Assembly (NCBI RefSeq): GCF_963583255.1
Contig: NC_084807.1
Coordinates: 26,294,381-26,358,380 of the forward strand
Reading direction: 5' to 3'
From: Pyrus communis
Taxonomy: Eukaryota > Streptophyta > Magnoliopsida > Rosales > Rosaceae
DNA: 64,000 nt
The notes beneath the pieces were generated by a model that saw nothing but the letters and a program-made list of their open reading frames with translations, was not told where the DNA came from and searched no databases. Of the stretch, positions 10,470 through 22,330 are shown one piece after another (the first letter of the stretch is position 1; each line of letters opens with the position of its first letter). Position numbers and translations under genes: made by a program.

Positions 10470-12599
10470 CTTTCTTTCATCTCTCTCGTCCGCTCATTTG
10501 CCGATTTTATACGTTTCTTTATTTGCCCCTTTTTTATTTTACCTAATTGGCCGCTTCCTTCGCGATTCTCCGCCATAGCTTTTTTCCCTATTATTTCCGA
10601 TTTTCTGCGCAGCCAGTTTCTTGCGGATTAAGGTGAATATTTTACATTCGTTGTTAAAGCCTCTCCCTTTTCTCTGTCATCTGTTTGGCCGCCGAGAAAA
10701 TAATATCACCCTTTTGTCTTTTTGCCGAGAAAATAACAGTGCCGTTTGTTTGAATTGAAGCGGCGGCTGCCGAAGAATGTTTCTTTCGTTTTTGTTTTCC
10801 CCTTTTGCTTTCCTCTGTTTTCTTGGCTGCTAAACAGAGCATTTCGGATTTTTCCATCCGCCTCACCGGTTTTTTTATCTGCTGCTGATTTTTGATAATT
10901 TGGTTTTGAAGGTTTCCTACATCCGCCCCTGCATTTCGAAGACTGCTGGCGCTTCGGATCAAAATTTCTTCAACCTGGTACGTCGTCGTTTCGCCACTTC
11001 TTTCTTCTTCTTCTTCTTCTTCTTTTTCTTCTTCTTTCAGTTTCCCACCTAATGCTATTCGAAAATTCGAATTGCCGAGTGTATTTTTTGTTTCCTGGTT
11101 AAGAAAAATATAAACTTTTTAGCTCTAAACATGTGATTAGTTAATAAAGTTTTGATCTTTGGCACTGATGAGATTTGGGTTCTGTGAATAATTAAGATTT
11201 AAGAGTATAAATTGATATAATTATGGTTGTTTTCTTTCCTAATTAATTTTTTTTTCTAACTGCAAAAATAGATGATGTCATCATTGTCTCCTGGTAAGCT
11301 GTTTTCGGTTGAGCTGATGTCATATTGTTCTTTTGTTCTCATCCTTTGATTTTTCACTCCAATTTGTTAAATTTATTTTCTTTGCTTCAATGCAAATGAT
11401 TGGTCAAATGTCGAAACCATGTCGTAATATGCAAAACCAAGATGGGGAAAATTAATAACAAAAGAAAAGTCTTAGTCATTGAAGTCATTTATGCAAAATG
11501 CCAAAATCTTGACCTTAGACTTCAACCCTACTCTTGGGTTTGTCTCCGTTGAACTTTCCAGGATGCTGCAAGCGGCGTGTAGTTCAAGAGTGTTTGCCCG
11601 AGTCTTAGTTTATAAATCCCCCTCCATTCAAAAGTAAGAGCGAAAAGTATAGTCTTTTGCAACTTGTATTCTTTTTGAGGTGGTCGTACATTTTCTTGCA
11701 TCCAAATCTGTCCATTTCATATGTTTTTGAAGATTCCATGTTTGTGTGTAGGCCCCTTTTTGTGGTTATATATATTCATCTAATATGTTTTCATCCCCCG
11801 GTGTGTGGACATAGGAGCTGTTAATGGTATGCAACTACCAGTCACATATTTTCGGGTGAGCTGTATGTCCAAACATTTGCATATCTTCCCTTGCAATATT
11901 TGTAGCCGGAGAATCTGTAGTGTTTTTGTATTCCTCTGCGTTTTGTGTAGATTAATTGTATGTTTTAGCACAGTTGATTGCGTTTAAACATACGCATGCT
12001 TTTCTGAGTTATGTTTGGTGACTAACACGCTGATTTAACTCTCAAAGTTCACCACCATATGCTTATTCTGCGGAGTTAGAGGAGTGTTGTATTTGTGTAA
12101 ATTTGCACAAGTAGTTTCGCAACCCTTGAGGTTCTAGTTTTTCCCTTTTAGCTATGGGCTGTGTATTCCCTCCTGTGTGCAAAACTTCATAGTGTGCTTC
12201 AATTTCGGAAACTAAGAAATTGGACCGAACACGTTGCTGCTACTTTCAAAAGAAATGGCATAATCGCAGCTAACGGATCATTGTTCTGTGTATATAAAAA
12301 ATTTGGCATGTCCTTGTGTTTTTTGAAATTCTCTTGAAGTGGAAACACGTGCTTATTTTCAGTTAGCTTTTAGCATATATTGCCTGAAAGTGTGCTTCCT
12401 ATATTCACAGAACCCTCCTCTTTGGAATATTCTGTAATATCCAAAGCATAGAAGGCTAATGGAATTTTGTTTTGTCTAACTCGTGCAATGGTTGTTTTTC
12501 ATTGATTACAGGGTCATCTGAAGAAGCTATAATAGATTTATACACTTGTTTATTTGTGATAACATTATTTCGTACAACGGGGCTACAAATCTGGATCCA
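10470..12599 (+). other. probable 5' leader and leader intron of the TPP gene
   Basis: There is no coding exon here. The first part is CT-rich and includes a (TTC)n tract at about 11002-11037. From about 10978 to 12511 it has T-rich intron character and ends in a good polypyrimidine-acceptor (ttgttttt...attacag), after which 88 nt lead to the ATG. Leader introns are common in plant regulatory and sugar-signalling genes. The exact splice borders are inferred. Confidence 0.45.
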
Positions 12600-14742
12600 A
12601 TGGACCTGAAATCAAATCATGCTTCTCCCGTTCTTGCTGATCCTCCACCCTTGAGCAAGTCAAGACTTGGTGGCGTCCATACCAGCCTGTTACCGTATTC
12701 AACTCCAGGAGCAGCTTTCCCTGGAGGTCTATACCTAACAATCCCTAGGAAAAAGAATGCATTACTTGATGACGTTCGCTCTAGCTCTTGGCTCGATGCC
12801 ATGAAAGCTTCATCGCCTCCTCACAGAAAGATAACGAAGGATGTTAACAATGAGTCTGGGGCAACAGATGCTGATATATCTTATCACACATGGATGGTAA
12901 CAATTATTCCTTTATGTTTTTTTTAACCTCCAATAGGCTTTGAATCTAAGTTATTTATGCAGTACTTAACATCTTTCTGTCTAATTAACATCTTTCTGTC
13001 TAATCTTGCAGGTCAAGTATCCATCCGCACTTACATCTTTTGAGCAAATCTCTAATTATGCCAAAGGCAAGAGAATAGCATTGTTTCTTGATTATGACGG
13101 GACTCTTTCACCAATTGTAGATAACCCTGACTGTGCCTTTATGTCTGATGCCGTAAGTACATCTTGATACTTGTATATTTTATGCAAAACTTAAAACGCT
13201 CTGCTTGCTCATCAAAGATATTTTAATCTTTTTAGATGCGTGCATCCGTAAGAAAGGTAGCAAAACATTTCCCAACAGCAATTATCAGTGGAAGAAGCCA
13301 TGACAAGGTAATTGCTAGCCCGAGCCTTAAACATGAGCATGGCATACTCTTCGGCGATCATCTGTTTGTTTACATTTTTTACAATCTTTTCTGGTGCTTG
13401 CTGATTTTGATTGTTCTGTGTCCTATTCTATCAGGTATACGAGTTTGTAAAACTAAATGAACTCTATTATGCGGGTAGTCATGGGATGGACATAATGGCC
13501 CCGGTTATACAAAGTATAAACGATGACCAGAGAAACTGTTTTAAGTCAACTGACAAAAAGGTAATTGGCTGCAAGCTCTCGCCCTCTCATGCGCACAAAA
13601 TAAATATGCGCGTATGTTCTGTTCTTTTAACATCTTTTGGTTTTTTGTACATTCAGGGTAAGGCGGTTAATTTGTTCCAGCCTGCAGCTGAATTTTTACC
13701 GACGATTAGAGAGGTTTGTAAATTTCTTCTCTGTTATGGTGTGCATCAATATAATAAACAAGATGTCCCTTCCTATCTTTTCTGTTACGAATGATGAGAT
13801 AGTGTTCTGATTTTTTTATGCTTGCCCAGGTATTTAAATTGCTCGTTGAAAGTACGAAAGACATTGAAGGAGCTATAGTTGAGGATAATAAGTTCTGTGT
13901 CTCTGTACATTACCGCAATGTAGATGAGAAGGTAGTCTCTTGTTCGAGCACTAAATTTGATTTACTTTGAGTTGAAGATATTTTGTTTTTTCCGGCAGAG
14001 GGAATAAAAAACAAGGAGAGGCTGGAGGAGCCTCTCTTTTGTTATGCAGTAAAATTTTCTTTTGCGTTTACTAATTATACACTGTTGCCTTCAGAGTTGG
14101 CCTGCGGTTCTGCAATGTGTCCATGAAATTCTTAAAGACTACCCTCGTTTGCGCTTGACTCATGGGCGAAAGGTATTTTTAAAGGCCTAAATGCAACTGA
14201 TCTACCTTAATTTTCTATCTTTGTGCTATGGTAATTATAATTCAATACGTTCTATTTTCTTTATTTGTAGGTTTTAGAGGTTCGACCTACAATAAACTGG
14301 GATAAAGGGAAGGCCGTCACGTTTTTACTCGAATCTCTTGGTGAGTATTTCTACTCTCTCCTGCTGCTTTAAAGTGATCTTCAAGAATTCATCGAATTCC
14401 ATCTTATACTCGCCCTACGATGAATTTTTGTATCAGGACTAAGTAATTGCGAAGATGTTCTTCCAATATATATTGGCGACGACCGCACAGATGAAGATGC
14501 ATTCAAGGTAAAACTCGAAAATTTTGTTATCGTTTTGTTTTGACGGTCTTCTATAAAACCGATCAAATTGCTAACTTGATGGGGGACTGTTACAGGTCTT
14601 GAGGGAAGGAAACCAAGGTTACGGCATTTTAGTCTCGGCCGAGCCCAAGGACAGCAATGCATTTTACTCTCTCCGGGATCCCTCGGAGGTAATGGAGTTT
14701 CTTAAGTCACTGGTTATATGGAGGAAGTCAAGTGCTCTATAA
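12600..14742 (+). CDS. TPP: trehalose-6-phosphate phosphatase
   Basis: Removes phosphate from trehalose 6-phosphate to give trehalose, and so controls the level of the sugar signal T6P. Ten coding exons join in frame: 12600-12896, 13012-13152, 13236-13307, 13435-13560, 13657-13713, 13830-13931, 14095-14172, 14271-14340, 14437-14507, 14596-14742. The protein is 386 aa, usual for plant TPPs. Its variable N-terminus holds the conserved '[11 protein letters not shown]' and '[13 protein letters not shown]' blocks. The HAD phosphatase domain shows motif I DYDGTL at 126-131 (nucleophile D126, acid D128), motif II IISGRS at about 162-167, and motif [12 protein letters not shown] at 328-337. 'HGMDIM' and 'LTHGRKVLEVRP' are family signatures. 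All introns are GT-AG. There is no trehalose-phosphate synthase domain, so this is a class III stand-alone enzyme. All key acidic residues are intact and it should be active. Confidence 0.95.
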
Positions 14743-15261
14743 AAATTACTGCATAGATAATTACATAGAAGACATAATCTTGACATGCTTGTACGACGAA
14801 AACAGGCTGGACGGACTGCTTTTTTTTTAAGTTTTTTCTAGATAAATATACTCCAAGAGGTTTGGGGAAGCAGGCCGGCATGGAAGAACGCTTGCTGGTC
14901 TCCGTTCGTCGCTTCTTGCCGTTTTTTGGCCGTGAAAAGCTTTGTGCCTTAATTGTAACTGCCTTCGGTTAATTTATCTTCTGGTTTTACCAATTAAGGC
15001 GCCTTCATTTTTTTCTCTTTCTTTCGTTCTCAATGTATTAATTATTTCATTCCTTTTTATTTTCCTCGATTCCTCTTGGATTTTGGATTTTGATTCTTTT
15101 AATTACATGAAATACATGCATCATGTTGTATTTTTCCTTCCTTTATGATAATGTGATATTCTGATAGAGATTTGAATTCAGGATTTAATGGGGCAGGCGC
15201 GTAGCTTAAAAGAAATAGAACAATAAAAATATAAGAATTATCACATGTTGAGTCCATTTAA
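14743..15261. other. 3' flank of TPP gene
   Basis: Contains the likely 3' untranslated region and terminator of the TPP gene. No independent gene was seen. T-rich stretches lie at about 15005-15130. Confidence 0.4.
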
Positions 15262-15790
15262 GATGCGTTTGTTGCATCGGATTATCTTGGACTGGACTAG
15301 CTTCAGGGACTAAGTTGAACTAGCTTGGCTTGGACTAAGCAGGATAAGATTAGTAAAGTAAAATGTTTGGTGCAGTGTCAGACTAAAGTCTGGACTAAAA
15401 TATTTTGCTATTTTTTATTCACCTTTACAATTTTTAATCTACTATTGCCATTTTTTTTAAATTCATTCCAGCATCATCTAGTCATTCTTCTTACGATATT
15501 TTAATCCACTTTTACCATTTTTATTGCATTCCATTATCCTCTGGTCTTCTTCTTCAATGGTACAACTACAAGCACTCCATCCAACACCATCTCTCTCTCT
15601 CTCAAAAGCTCAAATCACCCTTTTTTTTTGTGAAAAATCCATATCAAAATTCTTCATTTTTGCAGCCGAATTTAGAGAAATGCCAAGGATCTTGTGTCGG
15701 AGTTGGCGCCAAAGGTTGATTTGGGCAACTTGGTTGATCTGGGTTTTGAATTGGGTTTTTGCAATTAATTTGAGCATTTTGGATGCTAAT

Positions 15791-16896
15791 TAAGGATGGA
15801 CAAAATACCCGTAGTTATGGGTAACCGCGATTACGCGCTTGTTTAAACTTCACGGTTATGGTTATGGCTAACTATTTAGATAAATAGACGGTTATGGGTA
15901 CAACTGTTTACCCGTGAAATTTAAATGAGTGGTTATGGGTATTAATCGTGGTTATAAACGGATAACCGTTTATCCATTTATTTTATATATGTAAAATTAA
16001 CACTGTTGATGCACAAAATCAACGAGGACTTTGGTACAACAGAAAGTGTCAAGTTTGTGACCTTCGCTCGGTTGCTCCGGTTACATAATGATGATGATGT
16101 GTAAAGAGGTAGAGATAGGAAAGCAAACACAAGATGTACGTGGTTTGCCCAAAGTCTGGCTACGTCCACGGAGTAGAGGAGTTCTCATTAATAATGAAGG
16201 GTTTACACAAATACGTAAGTTTAAGCATAATTATCATTAGTGGGTTCTAACGATTAGTTTAAGTACAATAATGACATTAGCCCCTCATTGTAGGAGAATG
16301 GTCTTTTTTTATAGTTGAGGAGAGTCTCCAGCTTTTGTTCGCGACCAATGTGAGACTCTATGAGCCTTATTCTGATGTTGACATGTGTCGTGCTGTGATT
16401 GGTCTCCTGGTTGGAGGGAAACTCTTGTGCTTCGGCAAGGGTGTCTCAGCATGAACCCCTCAATAGGTCCTTGAAGGTATGACGTTGACTGGTGCTCGGT
16501 ATTTTCCAGATTGGTCAAATATGGTACAAACAAACACAAACCATGTTCTCTATCGAACAAAACTTAGATCAATGCTATTAACCATAGTGCATGGTTTATA
16601 TAACTAATTATAATATAATGTAGCTCATTATATATATTATGTTAATACTTTACATTATGGGTTAAATAACCCAAGAATACTATCTTCTAAATAGTTTTCA
16701 TAACCCAAGAATACTTAGCAATTATTATTTTACCTTCATTGGAAACAATTAAAAATATTGTCCCTAAACTATTATTTCAATTATTGGAATGATATAAGGA
16801 CTTAAAAAATTAAAATACGGAAATGTATGATGAATGTACCTATAACGGTGTTTAATTGTAAAAAAATAAAAAAAATAAAAAATAAAAATTATGACA

Positions 16897-16931
<35 letters not shown>

Positions 16932-17212
16932 TCAAGTTGTTAAAAACCATGTAGATGGTGAAAAATGGGTAATGGTTAAAAAAGAAAAGATAAACGGGTT
17001 AAAAAGGGTAAATGGGTATACGAGTATTAAACGGTTACAATTAAATGAGTATGCGGTTATGGGTACGGTTAACCGTTTATAAACGGTTATGGGTATAGGT
17101 ATAACCGTTTAAGCAATTATCCAACGGGTAAACGGTTATGCGGGTATGAGTATAAAAGGTTATGGGTGAATAACCGCGGTTACCCTCCTGCCATAACCGT
17201 TGCCTATCCCTA
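15791..17212. mobile_element. hAT-like non-autonomous element with GGTTATGGGTA subterminal repeats
   Basis: The left end taaggatggacaa and the complement of the right end (tagggataggcaa) form a degenerate terminal inverted repeat. Both subterminal zones are packed with ggttatgggta / aaccgttta motifs in both orientations, the layout of hAT transposase-binding regions. The flanks atgctaat / atgttgtt match at 5 of 8 bases, a decayed 8-bp target duplication. No transposase remains; the middle contains LTR-derived sequence and a poly-T run (16901-16926). Confidence 0.55.
16004..16535. mobile_element. LTR fragment inside the hAT-like element
   Basis: The segment beginning tgttgatgcacaaaatc and running through 'acgtggtttgcccaaagtctggctacgtcc', 'gggtttacacaaata' and 'tgttgacatgtgtcgtgc' to 'caaatatggtacaaac' resembles a high-copy LTR I associate with apple and pear genomes. 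Recognition is from memory of the pattern, and the borders are approximate. It makes a third layer of nesting. Confidence 0.4.
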
Positions 17213-17719
17213 ATGTTGTTATCAAAGCTTCTAGGGACAACTTGCATGAATTTATGAGGTAATCGATGATGAAAATTTGTTGGCTTTCTGGGATTTTTGA
17301 GGTCCTTGGTCGGTTAAAGCATTTTAGATGCTGCTAGCATCTTTGAGATGTAGATTCATGTGGGTTGGTGTTGGGTTGGTTTTCTGGGCATCTTTGAGAG
17401 ATGCATGTTTGTTTAAGAGGAGGTGCAAAGCAGACAATAGATGAGGGCAAGCAGTCCTAGCTAGTCCGCCACTTTTCAGGGGCTCTTGCTAAGACCTCTC
17501 AGTGAAACATTTAATCCGAACGTGTGAGACTTAGTCTCATTAAAGTGAGTTCTGGTGCAGAACAAAACACAGACTAACATTCTTAGCTAAGCCAAGCCAG
17601 TCCAGTAAAACTTAGGAAAACCAAACAAACACACCCCTAAAGTTTCTAGCATGCTCCACAGTCCACCATATTTAAATTAAAAGAAATGTGTAGTCATAAA
17701 AAAAAGTGACATAATTAAT

Positions 17720-17823
17720 CATGAAGATTGCCAAATCAGGCCCAGCACTTGAAGATAAGAAGCATGGGTTCCATGAAGATTGCCAAATCAGGCCCAGCAC
17801 TTGAAGACATGAAGCATGGGTTC
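17720..17823. repeat. 52-bp tandem duplication
   Basis: Two adjacent units start at 17720 and 17772 (catgaagattgccaaatcag...). They differ at only a few positions (gataaga versus gacatga). No coding role is apparent. Confidence 0.85.
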
Positions 17824-17839
17824 CATTTTATTAGTAATT

Positions 17840-17895
17840 TATTATCCACTTGATTTTTTTTTTTTTTTTTTTGGAAACTATTATCCACTTGATTT
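17840..17895 (-). mobile_element. extremely truncated poly(A) retroposon with 17-bp target duplication
   Basis: The 17-bp sequence TATTATCCACTTGATTT occurs at 17840-17856 and again at 17879-17895. Between the copies are only a T run and ggaaac. Read on the minus strand this is gtttcc plus a poly(A) tail. It fits a target-primed reverse-transcription insertion in which almost the whole LINE or SINE body was lost. Confidence 0.6.
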
Positions 17896-18660
17896 AAGCA
17901 CGTTGGAAGTTGATGGAAGAATTGTGCTTGAAACTTTTCTTACGTTTCACATGTTTTTGTCCATACGGTGATTGTGTGGCCTCACTGATTGCGATGACTT
18001 TTGGTGCTAGTATATTGCGTTTATTGTCTTTATGACAATTTTGTTTCGAGACTCTTAGTTCTAGTGGTATAGTCTGTGTGGTAGTCATAGATTTAATTAA
18101 TCATTTGTGTTTTGTACGAATTATCTCTATATCAAAAAATTGATCATTGGAGAATATGTACCCATCTGACACTTGTAATTGGTGGTTGTTAGTAACGAAA
18201 CACTCTCTTCTGTCGAAAAAAAAAGGGAGGATCAAACTAGCAAAACATGTTTGACATATATCTAGTATTTGCTTGGCAACTAATAATTTGGTTTCTCAAA
18301 TCTCTCTCTGTTTGGGAATACAAGGTAGAATGTGGGTCGGTTTCATCTTTTCTTTCCTATGGGATCCTAGGTTCTCTTACAATGAGCAAACTCAATGTAG
18401 TTAAGTTATTAATTAGATGGAAGGCATTCATGATCACTCCACCAATGAGAAAACCTTTGGTAGGGCATATTTAGTATGGCAACTCTCACACTAGGTAGGA
18501 TTAGTGTGAGATCAAGCGGAACTAAAACACATAGAATTTTATAATTTTGTAAGAAGTGTCCAATAGACAACGTGATCAGAGAGACCCATACCCAAGTTTT
18601 CCTCCTTCACTAAGTACAACTTATGCAGGATTCGACATAGTTTAAGGCAATTAAGAAAGT
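17896..18660. other. intergenic, nothing recognised
   Basis: Spacer before the long LTR-like element. Short reading frames are present but none has family character. Confidence 0.35.
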
Positions 18661-21659
18661 TGACACACCCCGACCCAGAATGTCCACTAGGACTTCAAAT
18701 CGAGCTGTGTTGGCCAACACCTGGAAGGTGACGAAGCCATAAAATGTGATAGTGTATAAAAAGTGAATAAATTTGAATCTAAAAGTGTCTAAATACCAGG
18801 GTGCGCTACGAGTGGGAGCGAACCCATTTCACACGCGATGTCAGAGCATAAGTAAGGTACAGTAGTGTGGGTAAGAATCATACCCTTAATTGTAGCCACC
18901 AGTACTAAGATTAGCCATATATCCTTGTTGATACTAACTCAGCAGTTAAAACCTGAAGGGGTACAAAACAGAAAGTGTGAGTATAAAACCAAGCTTCTCA
19001 AAACTATTACCTTTCTAACAGTAATAACCTTTCACTGTAAATCCCTTATCGTTTTCTATAGAACAGTACTACATATATATATATATATATATCAACATAT
19101 CCACCCACGCTAATAAAAAAAATGGCCAAAACCACGGTATGCCATGTCCATAGACTCTATAATGCATCAAGTAGGCCAAATGAACTTAATCAATATAAAA
19201 TGATACATCAGCCATAATCACCTAACGTGACCTGTACGACTGTACTCATATCTCATCAAGCATCTATGCACACAAGTCGGAACCACCTCTAGTGGTCTGT
19301 ACGACAAGACTGGGTGTAAATAAGTATGCTCAAGTGCTACGATCACGTGAAGACTGGGTGAATAATCGCAGGTCACCTACGAGTCGAAACCACCTATAGT
19401 GGTCTGTACGACAGGCTTGTGCACCTACCTTGAGTCCAATGTGAGCGTAAGGTGCGGGAGGTGAACATCACGTGAATGACTGTGCCCAACTCTAGGCGGG
19501 AGCACTAACACCAGGGGTGCATGTTATGAGCTCTCTATGCATCTCAATATAACATGTACAACTCATGGCAACCAGTACGACAATATCAGAGTTGCCTAAC
19601 ACATAAATGTAGTCATGTTATAACTCCATTGATTCAACTAATACCATAAACTCACCTGAACTTACCTGGGTGTCCTGCGTTCACCTTTGCACTTGAAAGC
19701 ATTCCCAATAATTATGTGCAAGTAATATACATATGGATATACCATGATGCAATCTAATACTCAACCATGTCGTAGCATTTTCAATTATATACAATACGGT
19801 GTGAAATGTACAATCAATAACGCCCTACTCCCGAACTACTTATTTTCAGGGATAATTATCCATGACAACCCAATTAACACTAATTTAACTAACTAATTCA
19901 CAAAACTAAAACTTGCCTTTACCAATTTCCTTCGCATTGCTCAATTTCCCAAATAAGGCTTTTGTCTCAAATATATTATGGCTGCATCTAACGTCTCGTT
20001 AGACTGCCTACGTACCCTAAACAGGGATCAAGCCATTCGTAGTTCATATTAGTACTTCAAGCATTCACAATAATTATATGAAGGTAATATACCTAATCAA
20101 TTTAAAAGTGTCGATAGAACTCTCAATAATATGTACGATAAAAAGGAAAAGATCCACTCACCTGAAGTCCACGCTATGATTCTCTAGCGCACGCATCGAG
20201 ACATCCTGAATGATTGGTGCCTGTGACCAATTATCGAATCACATCTCATAACTCTTATCAGTAGAATACGTAATTTACATAAAACACAACCTCAAGGGCA
20301 TTCTAAAATAGTTTGAGACCCATTGACCACGAGTCAACAGTCGATCAAAGATCGACGGTACGGTCTACAACCCTGTATAACTCGACCCGAAAGATCCGCA
20401 TATCAGATTTCCAATCCGCAACTCCCAACGATCCACAATATGTTTCTAGAATAACATATTAAATTTTCATTACGATCCAACGGTTGGATCTCCGCCATTT
20501 GCCCAAAACCAAGTGGACGTGAACATTTATTTTACTAACTTACAAATTCAATTCGGGAAGATCTGTATGTCGGATTCCCGATCCATAAATTCCTATAATC
20601 TTTAAATATTACGTATTATAATGTATCCAAGTTTGGTGACGATCCAACGGTCGGATCGTCGATTCACATTTTCATCAAGTAACGTATCGTAACGAATTTA
20701 GGTTCCAACGATCAACCTATGTCATTCAAATAACAAAACTGAATTAAAGACATTCAACATAGCCTAAAAATAGCATTGACGGCCCACTGACCACCCGCCG
20801 CCGCACACGCCGCCGCAGGTGGTGGTCGGCCGTCCCAACTCGCCGGAAAATCCAACTATTTTAAAAAATTCTCAAACTTCATAGAAATGAAGATCTCAGT
20901 GAGTGGAGAAACTTTCATACCTTCCACGAAGTCCAAAAGTGGACGGAAGATGGTCAATTTTGCCCACAAAGTCGGCGGATGCCTAAAACTTCCCGATGTC
21001 GATTCGTCTTCTACAGTGGTCCAACGGGGTCAAAGTTGGTTGGGTTTTTCTCCTGGCATGATGGGCTACAAAGCCCAAGTGGTGGCATCAGCCATCACTT
21101 TGCCAATTTTCCTGAAAATAAAAAAGAGTGGCCGGAACACCGTTGATTTTCGTCGACTTTCGTGGCCTCAAACCGCCACACTCCATGATTAATCAAGGTG
21201 GTTCTTGGGTGGGTTTTGTAGAGGGTAATGAGATCTTTAAGATGGTGGTGGTGGCGTCGAAAAACTCCACCGGAGTTGGCCGGAATCGGCCTTGGAAAAT
21301 GGGAGTTTGCGGTGGGTGTGGGTGGACGGGAAGGCTACTTCCCTTCCTTTTTTTTTTTTTCTTTCTTTCTTTCCTCATTTCTGATTTGGCTTCACCCCAC
21401 AAAGTGGGGATTTAATTTAATTAAAACTAAACTTTGAATAATCAATTTCGAACGTCCGTAACTATACTGTTATAATCCGGACTCGCAAACGGGCTTTCGC
21501 CTATACGTTCGTACCAACGAGTACTACGAGGATATGCTAAAAGAATAAGTCTCACATCTCTCTAGTCGATGGTCAACGGAAGTCAAAGTCCCCGGCAATT
21601 TCGTAAATTCACGCTTTTAAAATAAAATAAAAACGTAAAATTTAGAACGGGATGTCACA
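18661..21659 (-). mobile_element. long solo LTR (about 3.0 kb), family related to 36353-38471
   Basis: Read on the minus strand it begins TGTGACATCCCG and ends GGGGTGTGTCA, with TG...CA limits. The flanks are aaagt (18656-18660) and aagt(g), a 4-5 bp target duplication that is ambiguous by one A. It shares with the element at 36353 the terminal sequences. It also shares an internal pair of about 30-bp motifs, each centred on a near-palindrome accacctNNagtggtctgtacgac (about 19276 and 19383). No gag-pol was seen. I infer a solo LTR of a long-LTR retrotransposon or a large non-autonomous derivative. Confidence 0.55.
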
Positions 21660-22139
21660 AAGTGATTAAGTACTATATTAATATAATTGACAAATCTTGA
21701 CTGGATTTTTATGATAGGTGAAGAATCTTAATAGCAAGTCATAGATTTCATTTGAACCTACCATTCCTTCATTCCTTCATTCAGAGTCTTAGTCAACAAT
21801 TCCATAAATTAAACTAAGACTGATCTGAATGTTAGGTAATGCCACTTTAATCATGTGAGATTTGGAGCAAAAGTGTGGCGTTGGTTTTAGTTGAAGTAAC
21901 ACATCAAGATCGGATGTTACATATTAGATACTGCATTGACAGCGAGGTTTAAAGCAAATTATTAGACATATCCACCTTCTTCCCATGTTCCGTTTGTACT
22001 ATTTCATGTTGCTTATCGGGAACTTTTCAGTATGTCGAAAATATGACTGAGTACATTTAGTGCCACAATACAATTGGTTAAAAAAATTCAAAATTTTTAA
22101 CCAAGTGTATTATTACACTTGCAATAATAATGTATCGTG
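21660..22139. other. intergenic, nothing recognised
   Basis: AT-rich spacer with no gene or clear element. Confidence 0.35.
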
Positions 22140-22149
22140 TTTCCGAGAC

Positions 22150-22330
22150 ACTATAAAATCCCTCGCTCCTTGTGGGTCGATGTTGTTGTTTTCCATGCAT
22201 ATGCATGCAGATACCCACCGTTTTCCATATATAAAATGCATATGCATTACTTGCAGGTACAACCTCTCGTTCATTGTAGATATAGATGTCGTTGTTTTCC
22301 ATGCATATGCATGCACGTACCCAACGTTAA
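22150..22330. promoter_or_regulatory. cluster of three 14-bp RY-type palindromes
   Basis: CATGCATATGCATG occurs at 22194-22207 and 22300-22313, and AATGCATATGCATT at 22235-22248. Each is a perfect palindrome built from the RY core (CATGCA), which B3 factors such as ABI3/FUS3/LEC2 bind in seed promoters. The outer two sit in a longer direct repeat of about 40 bp (gttgttttccatgcatatgc... then gtaccca-like text). A TATA-like actataaaa is at about 22150. No gene was recognised beside them. Confidence 0.4.

Larger units (their letters stand above)
15262..17639. mobile_element. outer non-autonomous DNA transposon hosting a nested insertion
   Basis: The left end (gatgcgtttgttgc from about 15263) matches the complement of the right end (ggtgtgtttgtttgg, ending about 17637) at 10 of 12 positions. 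The subterminal parts on both sides carry 'ttggactgg/agcttggctt' motifs in opposite orientation. The interior is interrupted by the hAT-like element at 15791-17212. No transposase frame was seen. The superfamily was not resolved because the target duplication is ambiguous. Confidence 0.5.

Noticed and set aside
15791..17212. Interstitial telomere array (GGTTATGGGTA-like repeats)
   Set aside because: No regular TTTAGGG units are present. The motifs are irregular, in both orientations, and confined to the element ends.
19270..19420. CRISPR-like pair of spaced palindromic repeats
   Set aside because: There are only two units per copy, inside a plant LTR-like element. Nothing else suggests CRISPR and the DNA is plant nuclear.
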